Assembly: GCF_031143425.1 (NCBI RefSeq)
Contig: NC_090442.1
Coordinates: 421,431,776-421,495,775 of the forward strand
From: Pleurodeles waltl
Taxonomy: Eukaryota > Chordata > Amphibia > Caudata > Salamandridae
Length of the DNA stretch: 64,000 nt
Direction of reading: 5' to 3'
Shown here: positions 42,372 through 52,553 of the stretch, one piece after another
Position numbering within the stretch: position 1 is the stretch's first letter
Layout of the letters: each line of letters starts with the position of its first letter
Program-made: the position numbers and the translations under genes
Notes under the pieces: generated by a model
What the model saw: only the letters and a program-made list of their open reading frames with translations
Database searches by the model: none
Told to the model about the DNA's origin: nothing

Positions 42372-44042
42372 TTAATTTTTCACCTTGCGCATGATACGCA
42401 TTTCAACATCTTGCCCTTTATGTGAGCTTTCCCATATTTCATTGAACATTTTCTCTCTTTCACTTTCTTCATTTTGTCTGGCTCTTTTTGACAAATTTCT
42501 TTTTATTTTGTCATTAATTTTGCATGCCACCCATAATCCTAATAGACAAATCAAAACAAATAATAGACCTATCATAATTTTTGCAAGTACCCCATTCCAA
42601 ATGTTGGTAAGCCAGATTCCCACTCGGGCAATTCCTTTTCCAAATTTTTCCCAAACACCAGGTTCTTTTAGATCCTTCAATTCTGTACTATCTCTAGTAA
42701 GGTTTGTAAGCATGCTTCTAATTTTCTTACTGTTGTCAGGTATGAATGAACAACAATGACGTTCATTAAGCATTTTGCACACACCTCCACTCTTTGCTAA
42801 AAGAATGTCTAAAGCAAGCCGGTTTTGAAGCGTCATAGCTCTTTCTGCAGCAAGTTCAGTATCCATCAGAAGTATTGCTCCTGTAAAATTTGTCAGCATG
42901 TTATCCACAATAGTAGACAACTTTTGAATTTTCATGGAATTTAAGATAACCCCCACTGATGGGATTATAGCTCCAAATATGTCACCAATGACAGCCGCCG
43001 CTGATTCTCGCTTTTGTCTAGTATGTTGTATTTCAGACGTTTTAGGTATTTGTTTCAAGTCATCAATCTGGTATATCTTTGGGAATACTATTCCCAAATA
43101 ATATGTCCCATACCATCCCTTTGGGAGACGGTAATATGCGTTTAACCCACAGACGTAATAGATTCCAGGAATCGCTGGGTCTTGTCCGTTTAACATAAAG
43201 GTCCATTTACTCTGAAACAGAAACACATGTCTACATTCACTCGTACCTACAAATAGATTGTCTTGATCAGACTTTGGCCTGTATATACACAGTCTACCTA
43301 CATGTAATGGATCTAAAGCTAATTTGCCTTGTGTTTTAATTGCCGTGTAAGCATAATCATTTGCGTAAGTACGTTTTTCTAAGCCTTTTTCTAACCTTTC
43401 CTTTAATGCTTTGCGTCTATCATCTGTGTGATCTAAAAAGCTTTTCTCTACAGAAGACAGTAAGCAAGTCAGATTATTGCGATGTGCATAAGCAGTTCCA
43501 AATGTAAGTGTTGGCTCAAAGAATCCTCTAACTATTTTAATATCATGCTCTTTAGCTAACTTATTTAAAAATTCAATCACAGGCACAAAAGAAAACACAA
43601 CATCCAAATTTGAATAAAAGTATTGCACATGCTCTTGATTATAAAATCTTGTTAATAGCAAGCTGCAGCTAATCCCATAAGTAAGAGGGAGGCTATGATA
43701 AGTAACTCCCTCCTGCACAGATGAAGGAATTTTAGTGCACACATAACAATCTTTCGCATCCATAGTTTCCACATGCTCATTTAGTAAGCGATAGAAGACA
43801 TGAGTAGAAAGTTCCCCTTTTGCATTAGTTCCCTCATGCAGATGTCTGGCGTCTTGCTCAAATTTCTCACACGGTGATAGTTTACTAGCAGTAGTAGTCT
43901 CAGGTTTTGAAGTTGCATTAATAGTTTCACTCTCTCTCCACGGCATTCCTACAATCACTCCTACAATCATTATTGCACATACAACACTCACCATAAGTCC
44001 TAACCAACCACACACCTTACTTCCTTTGCTACTATAAGCCAT
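42372..44042 (-). CDS. env: Retroviral envelope glycoprotein, open frame
   Basis: 556 codons without interruption. Residues 11-33 form a hydrophobic N-terminal signal or anchor. CYVC at 99-102 is a CXXC motif like that of gammaretroviral surface subunits. RQKR at 342-345 is a furin-type cleavage site, followed by a hydrophobic fusion-peptide-like stretch (346-367). The transmembrane subunit has a cysteine motif at 422-431 in which seven residues, not the usual six, separate the first Cys from the CC pair. A membrane anchor lies around 488-508, followed by a charged tail of about 48 residues. N-glycosylation sequons are at 42, 190, 385 and 447. The stop lies 45 bp from the LTR. It is the only proviral gene without a visible lesion; whether it is expressed or fusogenic cannot be told from sequence. 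Confidence 0.9.
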   Translation of the reverse strand: MAYSSKGSKVCGWLGLMVSVVCAIMIVGVIVGMPWRESETINATSKPETTTASKLSPCEKFEQDARHLHEGTNAKGELSTHVFYRLLNEHVETMDAKDCYVCTKIPSSVQEGVTYHSLPLTYGISCSLLLTRFYNQEHVQYFYSNLDVVFSFVPVIEFLNKLAKEHDIKIVRGFFEPTLTFGTAYAHRNNLTCLLSSVEKSFLDHTDDRRKALKERLEKGLEKRTYANDYAYTAIKTQGKLALDPLHVGRLCIYRPKSDQDNLFVGTSECRHVFLFQSKWTFMLNGQDPAIPGIYYVCGLNAYYRLPKGWYGTYYLGIVFPKIYQIDDLKQIPKTSEIQHTRQKRESAAAVIGDIFGAIIPSVGVILNSMKIQKLSTIVDNMLTNFTGAILLMDTELAAERAMTLQNRLALDILLAKSGGVCKMLNERHCCSFIPDNSKKIRSMLTNLTRDSTELKDLKEPGVWEKFGKGIARVGIWLTNIWNGVLAKIMIGLLFVLICLLGLWVACKINDKIKRNLSKRARQNEESEREKMFNEIWESSHKGQDVEMRIMRKVKN

Positions 44043-44289
44043 GTTTGTATAGAATCAGAATAGCAGATCAAAAATCAACTCAAGAAGGCGAACTCTTTCT
44101 GCGTAATTTTACAGCGTCTTCACTCACTCCAGGACCCTTTTCATCAATTCAGGTTAGCAGCTTGTCGTAATTATGTTTCTTGAAGTCAAATCCAGGTTTA
44201 GTGTCACTTTTCCGGTAGTTTTCTAAAGTCTCTTTTTCTTTTTAGCTTTTACGATATTAATTTTATCCAAATTTTCTCGTAGATTACCT
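44043..44289 (-). other. Pol-env intergenic segment
   Basis: 247 bp between the end of the pol frame and the env start codon. An env splice acceptor would be expected here or upstream, but I could not assign one with confidence. Confidence 0.5.
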
Positions 44290-45483
44290 TCAGGTACCGT
44301 AGGATTGGCCTGGCACTTCTCGATCAAAGCAGAATGCTAAGAATTCTTGTTGCCATTCAGAGGTTGTAGCATATGCCCATTCAGGACCTGTGTATCTTCG
44401 GTTCGCTATTCTCTTTCTTTTTAATCTTCGTTCACCTTGTTGCTCTCCTTCACTCAGATCATCTGCCTGTGAAGTATCGCTTTCTTCTATTATTGTCTCG
44501 TTTGCTATTTCCCTTATTCTGAAATGTGGCTTGTCTGGCCAATTATCACCTCTGTGTGTTTTGTTTCGGTGTTTTCCTTCAGGACGCTGAACAGCACCCT
44601 CCTCTTGTGATATGGTGTTTTCTCTTGACGGACTTGCAACTGGTTCAACTGCTCTCTCTCTGCCGTCTTCCGGTTCTACACTGTACTCACACTCCGAATT
44701 GTATTCGTCTACTTCTGGGAGAACCTCTCCTTGTCTTAGTTCTCCTGCTGCCCCAACTGAGATAGGCTCTCTGTCACCTCTCTCGAACTCACTGTCAGCT
44801 TGAGGGACAAGGCTGTTCTCAGTGGGCTCTCCCGCAGTCTCAGATCTTTCTTGACTGATTTCTGTCTCTGAGACCTCTCCTCCTGAAGTTGCTGTACCGG
44901 AATCTTCAAGTTCCTCTTCAACAGGACACGTTACCCTCTTTGTGTGACTGGCATGTATCCAGTTGGGAACCCCGGCACACTTCACAGCAGTAGTGGTAGT
45001 CAGTATTACTTGATATGGCCCCTTCCAACGTGGCTCAAGACACGATTTCCTCACGTGCTTCTTGACAACCACCCAATCACCAGCTTGCAAAGAATGTCCT
45101 GGTTCGCCGATTGGCGGCAATGTGTTAGCTTCCACCTGGTGAGAGAAAGAGCGAATCACGTCAGCCAAACCTTTGCAGTAATCCAACACCATATCATCTG
45201 TAATATTCACTAGTGCATTTGCAGGTACCGCTGGTAACCTCATTGCTCTACCCATGAGGATTTCATGGGGGGACAGTCCCGTTTTCTTACCTGGCGTGTT
45301 TCTCATAGACATCAGTACTAGAGGTAACGCATCTGGCCACTTCATGTTTGTTGCTGCACACATTTTTGCTATTCTTGATTTTAAGGTACCATTCATCTGT
45401 TCAACTAGTACTGATGCTTCAGGGCGATAGCTACAGTGCAACTTCTGCTCAATGTTGAGTGCTGCACACAGAAGTTTGATCAC
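44290..45483 (-). pseudogene. pol: Integrase C-terminal half with long acidic tail
   Basis: 397 codons continuing integrase after the break near 45484-45550. Residue E28, in a VEQMNGTLK segment, is the third residue of the DDE triad. GDWVVVKKHV and RWKGPYQV (about 135-160) form the GPY-type C-terminal domain, which finishes near residue 187. About 205 further residues are acidic, rich in Glu/Ser/Thr/Pro, and end with a basic patch (LKRKRIANRR) and an aromatic tail. This extension is unusual for integrase; it may be a Pol tail or a separately spliced product. The segment is open, but its link to upstream pol is broken. Confidence 0.82.
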
Positions 45484-45505
45484 CTCATTGTCGAAGTGTC
45501 ATCCC

Positions 45506-48500
45506 CTATCTGATTCTATAGAAACCGGAAACCCGAACCCGAACCTTGAGTAGTAGTAGTAGTTTTGCAACTGTAAGACTGTCATTCCTACGTGTGGGGT
45601 ATGCCTCAATCCAATGACTGAATACACACACAACCACCAACACGTACTTCAATCCTCCACAAACAGGCATTTCAATGAAATCCATTTGCATTTTGTTAAA
45701 TGGACCTCCAGCTCTTCCAATGTGGCTCAAAGTTACCACTGTTCCTTTTCCAGCGTTCATCTGCTGACAGATGACGCACCTGTGACAAGTAATTTCTGCG
45801 GCATGTCTGAATTTTGGATTGAACCAATCAATTTTAAAAGATCTGATCATGGCATCTCTTCCTAAATGTGCCTGCCCATGATATAATCGGGCAAATTGTG
45901 ACAGAAGTCTATTTGGCAAAACCAGCTTTCCTTCCTCTGAAACCCACATATCATCTGCTCTTTGTACACACTGCATTTTCTGCCAGAAAAGTTTTTCTTC
46001 TTTGCTAGCCTGACTTTGTACTGTCTTTAATTCGTCTAAGGTATCAACCACTCGTAATGCTAGACTCAAGGTTGTGTCGTTCTCAGGTTGTGGTAACAAT
46101 TCCCACTGCTCTTTAAATGATATACAGTTTAATGCACAAAATCTTGAAACTTGATCTGCGTAACCATTCCCCATTGACACAAAGTCTTGTGATCTGGTGT
46201 AAGCACTGCACTTCACCACGGCAATTTCAAGAGGTAACTGAATCGCATGTAACAAATCTCTTATTTGTTCTCCATTTTTCACTGGTGAACCAGAGGAAGT
46301 CATGAAACCCCTCTGCGACCAGAGTTGGCCAAAATCGTGTACAATTCCAAATCCATATCTGCTGTCAGCATAGATTGTGACTTTCAAATTCACAGCAGCG
46401 TGGCAGGCTTTTGTAAGAGCTATTAATTCTGCCACCTGTGCAGAAAACACTTTCTCAAGCCAAGAGGCCTCGACTATGCCAGATATAGTACATACTGCGT
46501 AACCAGCTCTCAATGTTCCTGTTGAATCTCTTAGACAGGACCCATCAACGAACATAATGCAGTTGTTTTCTTTTAACTGGGTATCCTGTATGTCTGGGCG
46601 AGGTTTGGTACAGCGCTCAGTCACCTCAAGACAATCATGCTCAAATTCTTCCCCATCTTTGATTTCTGTATTCTCATTGGGAAGTAGAGTTGCCGGGTTC
46701 AGCACAGTGCATCTTTTTAATGTAACATTTGGTGACCCCAAAATAATTGTCTCATATTTAGTAAGTCGTGCATTTGTCATGTGTTGCGTCTTAGTTCGGG
46801 TCAACAGAATTTCGACAGAATGTGGAACCAATACTGTCAAAGGGTATCCCATGACTATGCCCTCACATTGTGAAAGGCTTTGACCAACTGCTGCGACTGC
46901 TCGCAAACAACCCGGTAAGGCTGCTGCAACAGGGTCCAAAGTAGCTGAAAAATACGCTACAGGGCGATTTGCATCTCCGTGGACCTGTGTTAAAACAGAC
47001 AAAGAACAAGCATCACGCTCATGACAGAACAACAGAAAAGGTTTCTCATAATCAGGCATTCCCAGTGCTGGAGCCCTGCACATGCACTCCTTCAGCTCTA
47101 AAAATGACTCAAGCTCTTCTTTTGTCAAAGTGATTGTGTATGGTTCATCTTTGACCTCTTTTCCTGTCAATTTTATTAAGGGTTTTGAGATGATCGAGAA
47201 ATTGGGTATCCACTGGCGACAGTAACCCACCATTCCCAAAAACATCCTGACATCTCTCTTTCTTGTTGGGGGATTCATTTGTAAAACAGCTGTTATTCTT
47301 TCTTTTGAAATTCTTCTGGACCCTTTCTCAATCAGATGCCCCAAATATTTCACTTCTTTCTGACAGTATTGCAACTTCTTAGGTGACACTTTATGTCCAT
47401 TCTTTCCCAAATGATTCAACAATGCAATGGTATCGTACCTACAGCTGTCTCTGGTTTTGGATGCAATCAACAAATCATCAATGTACTGCACAAGAGTCAA
47501 ATTAAAAGGCAGCACAAGAGGTTCCAAATTCTTCTTCAATATCTGATTGAAGATGGATGGTGACTCAGAAAACCCCTGAGGAATTCTGCACCAACTGTAC
47601 ACCTTACCCAGGAATTTGAAACTGAACAAAAATTGGCTATCTTTGTGCAGAGGTATTGAGAAAAATGCTTGTGATTGGTCTACTACAGTAAACCATTCAG
47701 CATCGCAAGGAACCTGGAACATTATTACCGCTGGATTAGGTACCACAGGGCAGCATTTTATCACAATTCCGTTTATTTTTCTCAAATCCTGCACAATTCG
47801 AACCTTTCCACAGGGCTTCTTTAAACCCATAATAGGTGAGTTACACGGACTGCTCAAAACTTCTTTCAAAACTCCCTGTCTGAGGAAATCTGCAATTATC
47901 TGTGTCACTTCAATGAGGACATCCTGAGTCATGTGGTATTGTGGTACTTGTGGGAACACTGCATTTGGCTTTATTTGCACCTTGACTGGCCCTACTCCCT
48001 TGATTAATCCAACCTCTTTTCCAGTCAAGTCCCACACTTTCTCTGTTACAGACCCTTGCAGATCAGCAGGTAGATCGATCAAAGTAAGCACTGGGAATAG
48101 AGTAATTAGAGGGTAATCTTCATTTGTCTCTCCTCCTTCTATGAATTGACCCTCATCTCCTTCATCATCACTGTTTGTCTGAACTTCTATTCCATCGTTG
48201 GAACAGGTAATTGAACATTTGGTCTTACATAGTAAGTCCCTTCCTAGTAAGGACACTGGACTTGAATCGCATACAACAAACCTATGCAGGCCTTGGAAAT
48301 TTCCAATTTCAACCTGTACTGGGTCAGTGATTGGATTTGTCAGATACTGGTTAGCCACACCAACCACTCGTATGGTGCGCCCTGAAAGAGGTAATCTCGG
48401 TACTTCTACACTGCGAACTGTAGAGCGCGTAGCTCCTGTGTCAACTAAAAATGAAACCTTATAGCCCATTACTTCTCCCTCTACATATGGGCCACTCTGA

Positions 48501-49726
48501 TCTACCTCTAAAGAGGCTGCAAGCCTGCACTCTTCACTGTCTGAGCTGTCGTCTGACCATTCTTCATTCATATCACTTTCACCTCGTAATGGGAATTGTT
48601 GTACAGTGTTGTTTTGGTTTGTTACCTGGCCTGTGACCTGCTGAGGAAGCGTCACCTGTTGCTGTCCCATCGGAGCTAGGGGTAACTGCATTTGCTGTCT
48701 AGGCACCATAGGGATCTGCTGTTGCATTGGTTGTACTGACACGGTTTGGAAACGCGGCATTTGCATTTGCTGCATGGGTTGTACCCCTGGCATTTGCACC
48801 AAATTATTCTGGAAGTTCGGGTTCTGGTGTCTCATTCTTGGACCTCGTGGATTTTGTAGTGTACCGACATTAATGCTCTGCTGAACTGTACCATCCTGCA
48901 CCACATTCGGACAATCCCGTTTCCAATGTCCCATGCCCCCGCACGCATGACATGGTGACATCCTTTTCACTACCTGCCCGTCATTTTGAATGACAACATT
49001 ATTCATATCCGAATTACAGCTCACAAAACCTCGACCTCTACCTGTCGGCTGTGCCTGAAACACACCGTTCATTTGCGGTTGTTGTTGTATCATCTGCTGA
49101 ACACCACCTCCCTGAATTCCAGCTTGTGCAGCTCTTATCTGCATCACCATCACTTTCTCCTTCAACTTTTTCTGCTTCAACTCAATTTCATCACTACAGT
49201 ATTTCGCATACTGTAACACTTCATCAATCGGTTTAGCTTGCCAACAAATCAAATGATTCTTAATCATCTGGCTGACCTCCGGTCTCAGCCCTTCGACAAA
49301 CCTAAACACAAGATGATTCATGTCCTTCGGTTCGATTGTCTCAGTACCACTGTAATGTTTGAATGCTTTCAACAATCTCTCATAATATGCATGTATTGAT
49401 TCTTTGACCTCTTGCGAAGTCCGGTCGATTTTCTGCCAATCAGTCACCTTCGGCGACACCTTTTGTTTCAAAAACTCAATAACTTTATGATAATATTTCA
49501 TCACCTCTTCAGAAGGTGCTCCAGTTACCTTATCCCTTGCCGGCTCCTTCATGGACCAATCTACCCCTCTCTTGCACTCGAGCCACAAGTCTGGTGGAAC
49601 AATGATGTCAAATAAGGTATTCAAGTCTTCCCAAAGACACTTCGCAAGCTTCACGAATCTATCTGTCTGTTGATACCACTCGATCGGTTTCTCTCTTAAC
49701 CTAGGGTAATCATTCGTAAAGGACAA
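45506..49726 (-). pseudogene. gag-pro-pol: Gag C-terminus, protease, RT, RNase H and integrase N-terminus
   Basis: 1406 codons, open from the MITE edge to a stop in integrase. Order: capsid (1-200); Gln-rich region with one Cys-His box CX2CX4HX4C (C259, C262, H267, C272); aspartic protease with FLVDTGA (D429) and LLGRDLL (493-499); RT with the first catalytic Asp in WFTVVDQ (D683), IPQGFSESP (715-723) and YIDD (748-751); RNase H with D1061, E1100, D1121 and D1191; integrase zinc finger (H1283, H1287, C1317, C1320) and the first catalytic Asp in MQMDF (D1349). No stop or frameshift separates nucleocapsid from protease. The frame ends early where a CTA-type and a GGTTCG-type repeat disrupt integrase (45506-45560). 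An in-frame TGA follows about 50 nt later in the other frame. Confidence 0.92.
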
Positions 49727-50649
49727 GGGCCCGTATTTATACTTTTTGACGCTAAACTGCGCTAACCCAGTTTAGCGTCAACATTTTTTGCGCCGGCTAA
49801 CGCCATTCTGAAGCACCATGCGGGCGCCGTATTTATTGAATGGCGTTAGCCGGCGCAAGCAGACCGGCGCTGCCTGGTGTGCGTGGAAAAAAACCACGTA
49901 CACCAGGCAGCGCCGGCGTAGGGAAAAATGGCGTTAGGGCGTCTTAAAAATGGTGCAAGTCAGGTTGACGCTAAAAAATCGCCTCCACCCGATTTGCGCC
50001 ATTTTTAACGACGCCCAGACGCCATTAACATGACTCCTGTCTTAGTAAAGACAGGAGTCATGCCCCCTTGCCCAATGGCCATGCCCAGGGGACTTATGTC
50101 CCCTGGGCATGGTCATTGGGCATTGTGGCATGTAGGGGGGCACAAATCAGGCCCCCCTATGCCAAAAAAATATTTTAAAAAAACAAATTTATACTTACCT
50201 GAACTTACCTGAATGTCCCTGGGGTGGGTCCCTCCATCCTTGGGTGTCCTCCTGGGGTGGGCAAGGGTGGCAGGGGGGTCCCTGGGGGCATGGGAGGGCA
50301 GCTGTGGGCTCATTTTGAGCCCACAGGTCCCTTAACGCCTGCCCTGACCCAGGCGTTAAAAAGAGGCGCAAATGCGGGGTTTTTTGACCCGACCACTCCC
50401 GGGCGTGATTTTTGCCCGGGAGTATAAATACGACGCATTTGCGTCGCAGTCATTTTTTGGGACGGGAACGCCTACCTTGCATCTCATTAACGCAAGGAAG
50501 GCGTTCACGCAAAAAAATGACGCTCTTTACTCATACTTTGGCGCTAGACGCGTCTAACGCCAATGTATAAATATGGCGTTAGTTTTGCGCTGAATTTGCG
50601 TCGAAAAAAACGACGCAAATTTGGCGCAAACGGAGTATAAATATGCCCC
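49727..50649. mobile_element. 923-bp fold-back MITE inserted in gag
   Basis: It starts GGGCCCGTATTTATAC and ends GTATAAATATGCCCC, with flanking AA duplicated relative to the unbroken gag of the older copy. Internal hairpins include CATGACTCCTGTCTT / AAGACAGGAGTCATG and GCCCAGGGGACATAAG-type inversions around 50080-50120. It shares its ends with the 150-bp element at 10218. It interrupts the capsid coding region between the DIL and SFTNDY codons. Non-coding. Confidence 0.85.
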
Positions 50650-51059
50650 AAAATGTCTCCCCTTAACCAAGGCACATGCACTAAGATACCACCAGCTGTT
50701 TCTCTCATGGGTAGGATTTTTACAGTGTCTAAATTGGGTGCAGCTGTTACTTCATTAGACCCTGGGCCATCTCCTTTTTCCTTATTTCTTTTCTTTGCCC
50801 ACTGGCCTTCCCATTTCTCTAGTGCTCCCCAAATTTGTGCACTTTGCAACAATTCTTTCAGGTGTGTCTTCATGCCTGCAGATCTCATGTGTTCAAAATC
50901 TTTACTGTCAAAATCTAACCTGTAGCTCCTTTTCAAATGTTTTGTGTTGCCAATATCAATATTGTATTTGTCTGCCAAATTCGTTAATCTCTGGTGTACT
51001 TTTCCTACCTCTTTGGTAATCTTAGGGCATAAGTACCTCAATTCTGCCTCAGTGTATGA
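50650..51059 (-). pseudogene. gag: Gag middle segment (capsid N-terminal part)
   Basis: In frame with the upstream gag portion after one TAA stop (51060-51062), and continuing to the MITE edge. It contains ELRYLCPKITKEVGKVHQ and ends WLRGDIL. The order matches the older copy at 20190-20560, where the aligned position of the stop is a sense codon, so the stop is private to this copy. A frame running on into the MITE is artefactual. Confidence 0.8.
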
Positions 51060-52553
51060 TTACAACCTATTCACTCCCATAGTTCCTTCCACCAATTCAG
51101 CAGCTTCTGTCCCTAATCGTACGATATTCAGATATTCATCTTGTCTTTCCTTTTCAGGATCGATTGTGGTCACTGTAGTCTTTTGTGAAGCACAAGTTTT
51201 CTCTAACCACTTATTCAACTGTTGTACTGTAAACCCCTGCAGTGAAATGTTCCCTGCATGTATCATTGGAGTGTGAGAGGTATTCGTGCTCATAGTTTGG
51301 GGAGTCAAGACTTCCAACCCTGCTTGCCGCATTGCTTCAAGAGGTGCCCCTATTGGACTAAGGTCCATTAAGGGTCTCTGTTGTTCACATACCTGTCCTT
51401 CTTGGGCCATTATCTGTGGAGTTCTAATAGGCCCTCCTCTTATCGCTTCATGAGTCATAACTCCCTGTTCACATGTCCCTGTTTTCTCTTGTGCATATAA
51501 CGGCACCGGGGGACCGACAGTAATAGGTAGTGATATAGCGGCAGGTGTCTGACCTGGTCCCAAGCTTCTGGGAGCTGCAACACCATAGGTCTGTTCTAAT
51601 GTACCTCGTACAGGTACTAACGGAGGTCCTGCTACAGGGTTATACCCAGGTATAAGCTGTGGTGGTTGAGACACTAGCTTTGGGGTTGACTCAATCTGAA
51701 TCAGCCTTGGCTTTGTGTATATCGGGTCTGGCGGTACCACCAAGTTTGTAGTAGTCTCAAGCACTGGAACATCAGGATAAATTATTTTTATCTGCGGTGG
51801 AGGCTGCAACTGTATCGGTGAGTCTGGTGCAGTGGGTACACTGTCACCATTCTGTATCAAGGCTGTATCGCTAGTCTGTACCGTATCAGTAACTCCCTTC
51901 TCTTGCGTCTGGTTCCCATGATCCAAGCTAGTACTCGGAACACTGTCGCTCACTGCATACGGTGGTGGACGATCATACAACAATCTATCCATAAACGCCT
52001 CATCATCTGAATCATCCTCTTCTTCCCAGGACCTTTTGTTCTCTTTAATTTTTCCTGAATCCTTGTCGGTTTTACAAGAAGCTTTCTTTCCCAGTGTCTC
52101 TTCTCCCTGTGTTATTGCTGGAAACAGCTTTAACCCATCTACTATTCCTCGTCTCCACATTTTATTCTCTCTGTCCCATCTAGCTTCTGCATAGGATTTT
52201 TCTGCTCTTGTCAATCTTCTGTGGAACCTTTCTTGCCTATGTTTAAGAGCCATCAGGTCCCAAATCGCCAAAGCCTCGTATTGTGCCGGTCTCGGAAGTG
52301 GTTTCTGTGTACTTAACATCCACCTCAAATTTTCTAATACCTTTGGATTGAATGTCCCATGTTCCGGAAACGCTAGACACCCCTCTTTCTCTGTTAATTT
52401 GCGCCATTGTTTCATCCATAAACAAGGTGCAACACCCTTCTCCTCCATAACTATATAAGCTGGAGTACCTTCAGGTGGTGTAGGTTCCCCATCGGTTGCT
52501 ACAATATATACATCTCCTTTCAAAGCGCTTTTGAATGCCTTAACAAAATTCAT
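51060..52553 (-). pseudogene. gag: Gag N-terminal segment with PPPY motif
   Basis: 497 codons from the gag start. The N-terminus MNFVKAFKSALKG lacks the glycine at position 2 needed for myristoylation, unusual for a retroviral matrix. The matrix-like region covers about 1-135. An acidic stretch (176-188) precedes PPPY at 196-199, a late-domain motif that recruits NEDD4-type ligases for budding. A long proline/threonine-rich spacer (200-430) follows. The segment ends at an in-frame TAA just before capsid. The ATG lies after a leader of about 1.6 kb (0.96 kb without the MITE). Confidence 0.85.

Noticed and set aside
42385..49615. Plus-strand open frames of 60-124 codons across the provirus
   Set aside because: They are antisense shadows of gag, pol and env; no evidence for an antisense gene such as an HBZ-like one.
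50544..50649. Gag frame continuing past 50650 into apparent C-terminal residues
   Set aside because: This is read-through into the inserted MITE; the older copy shows that the true gag continues elsewhere.
51060..51062. In-frame TAA in gag as a programmed readthrough signal
   Set aside because: It lies before capsid rather than after nucleocapsid, and the older copy has a sense codon at the aligned position; a private mutation is simpler.
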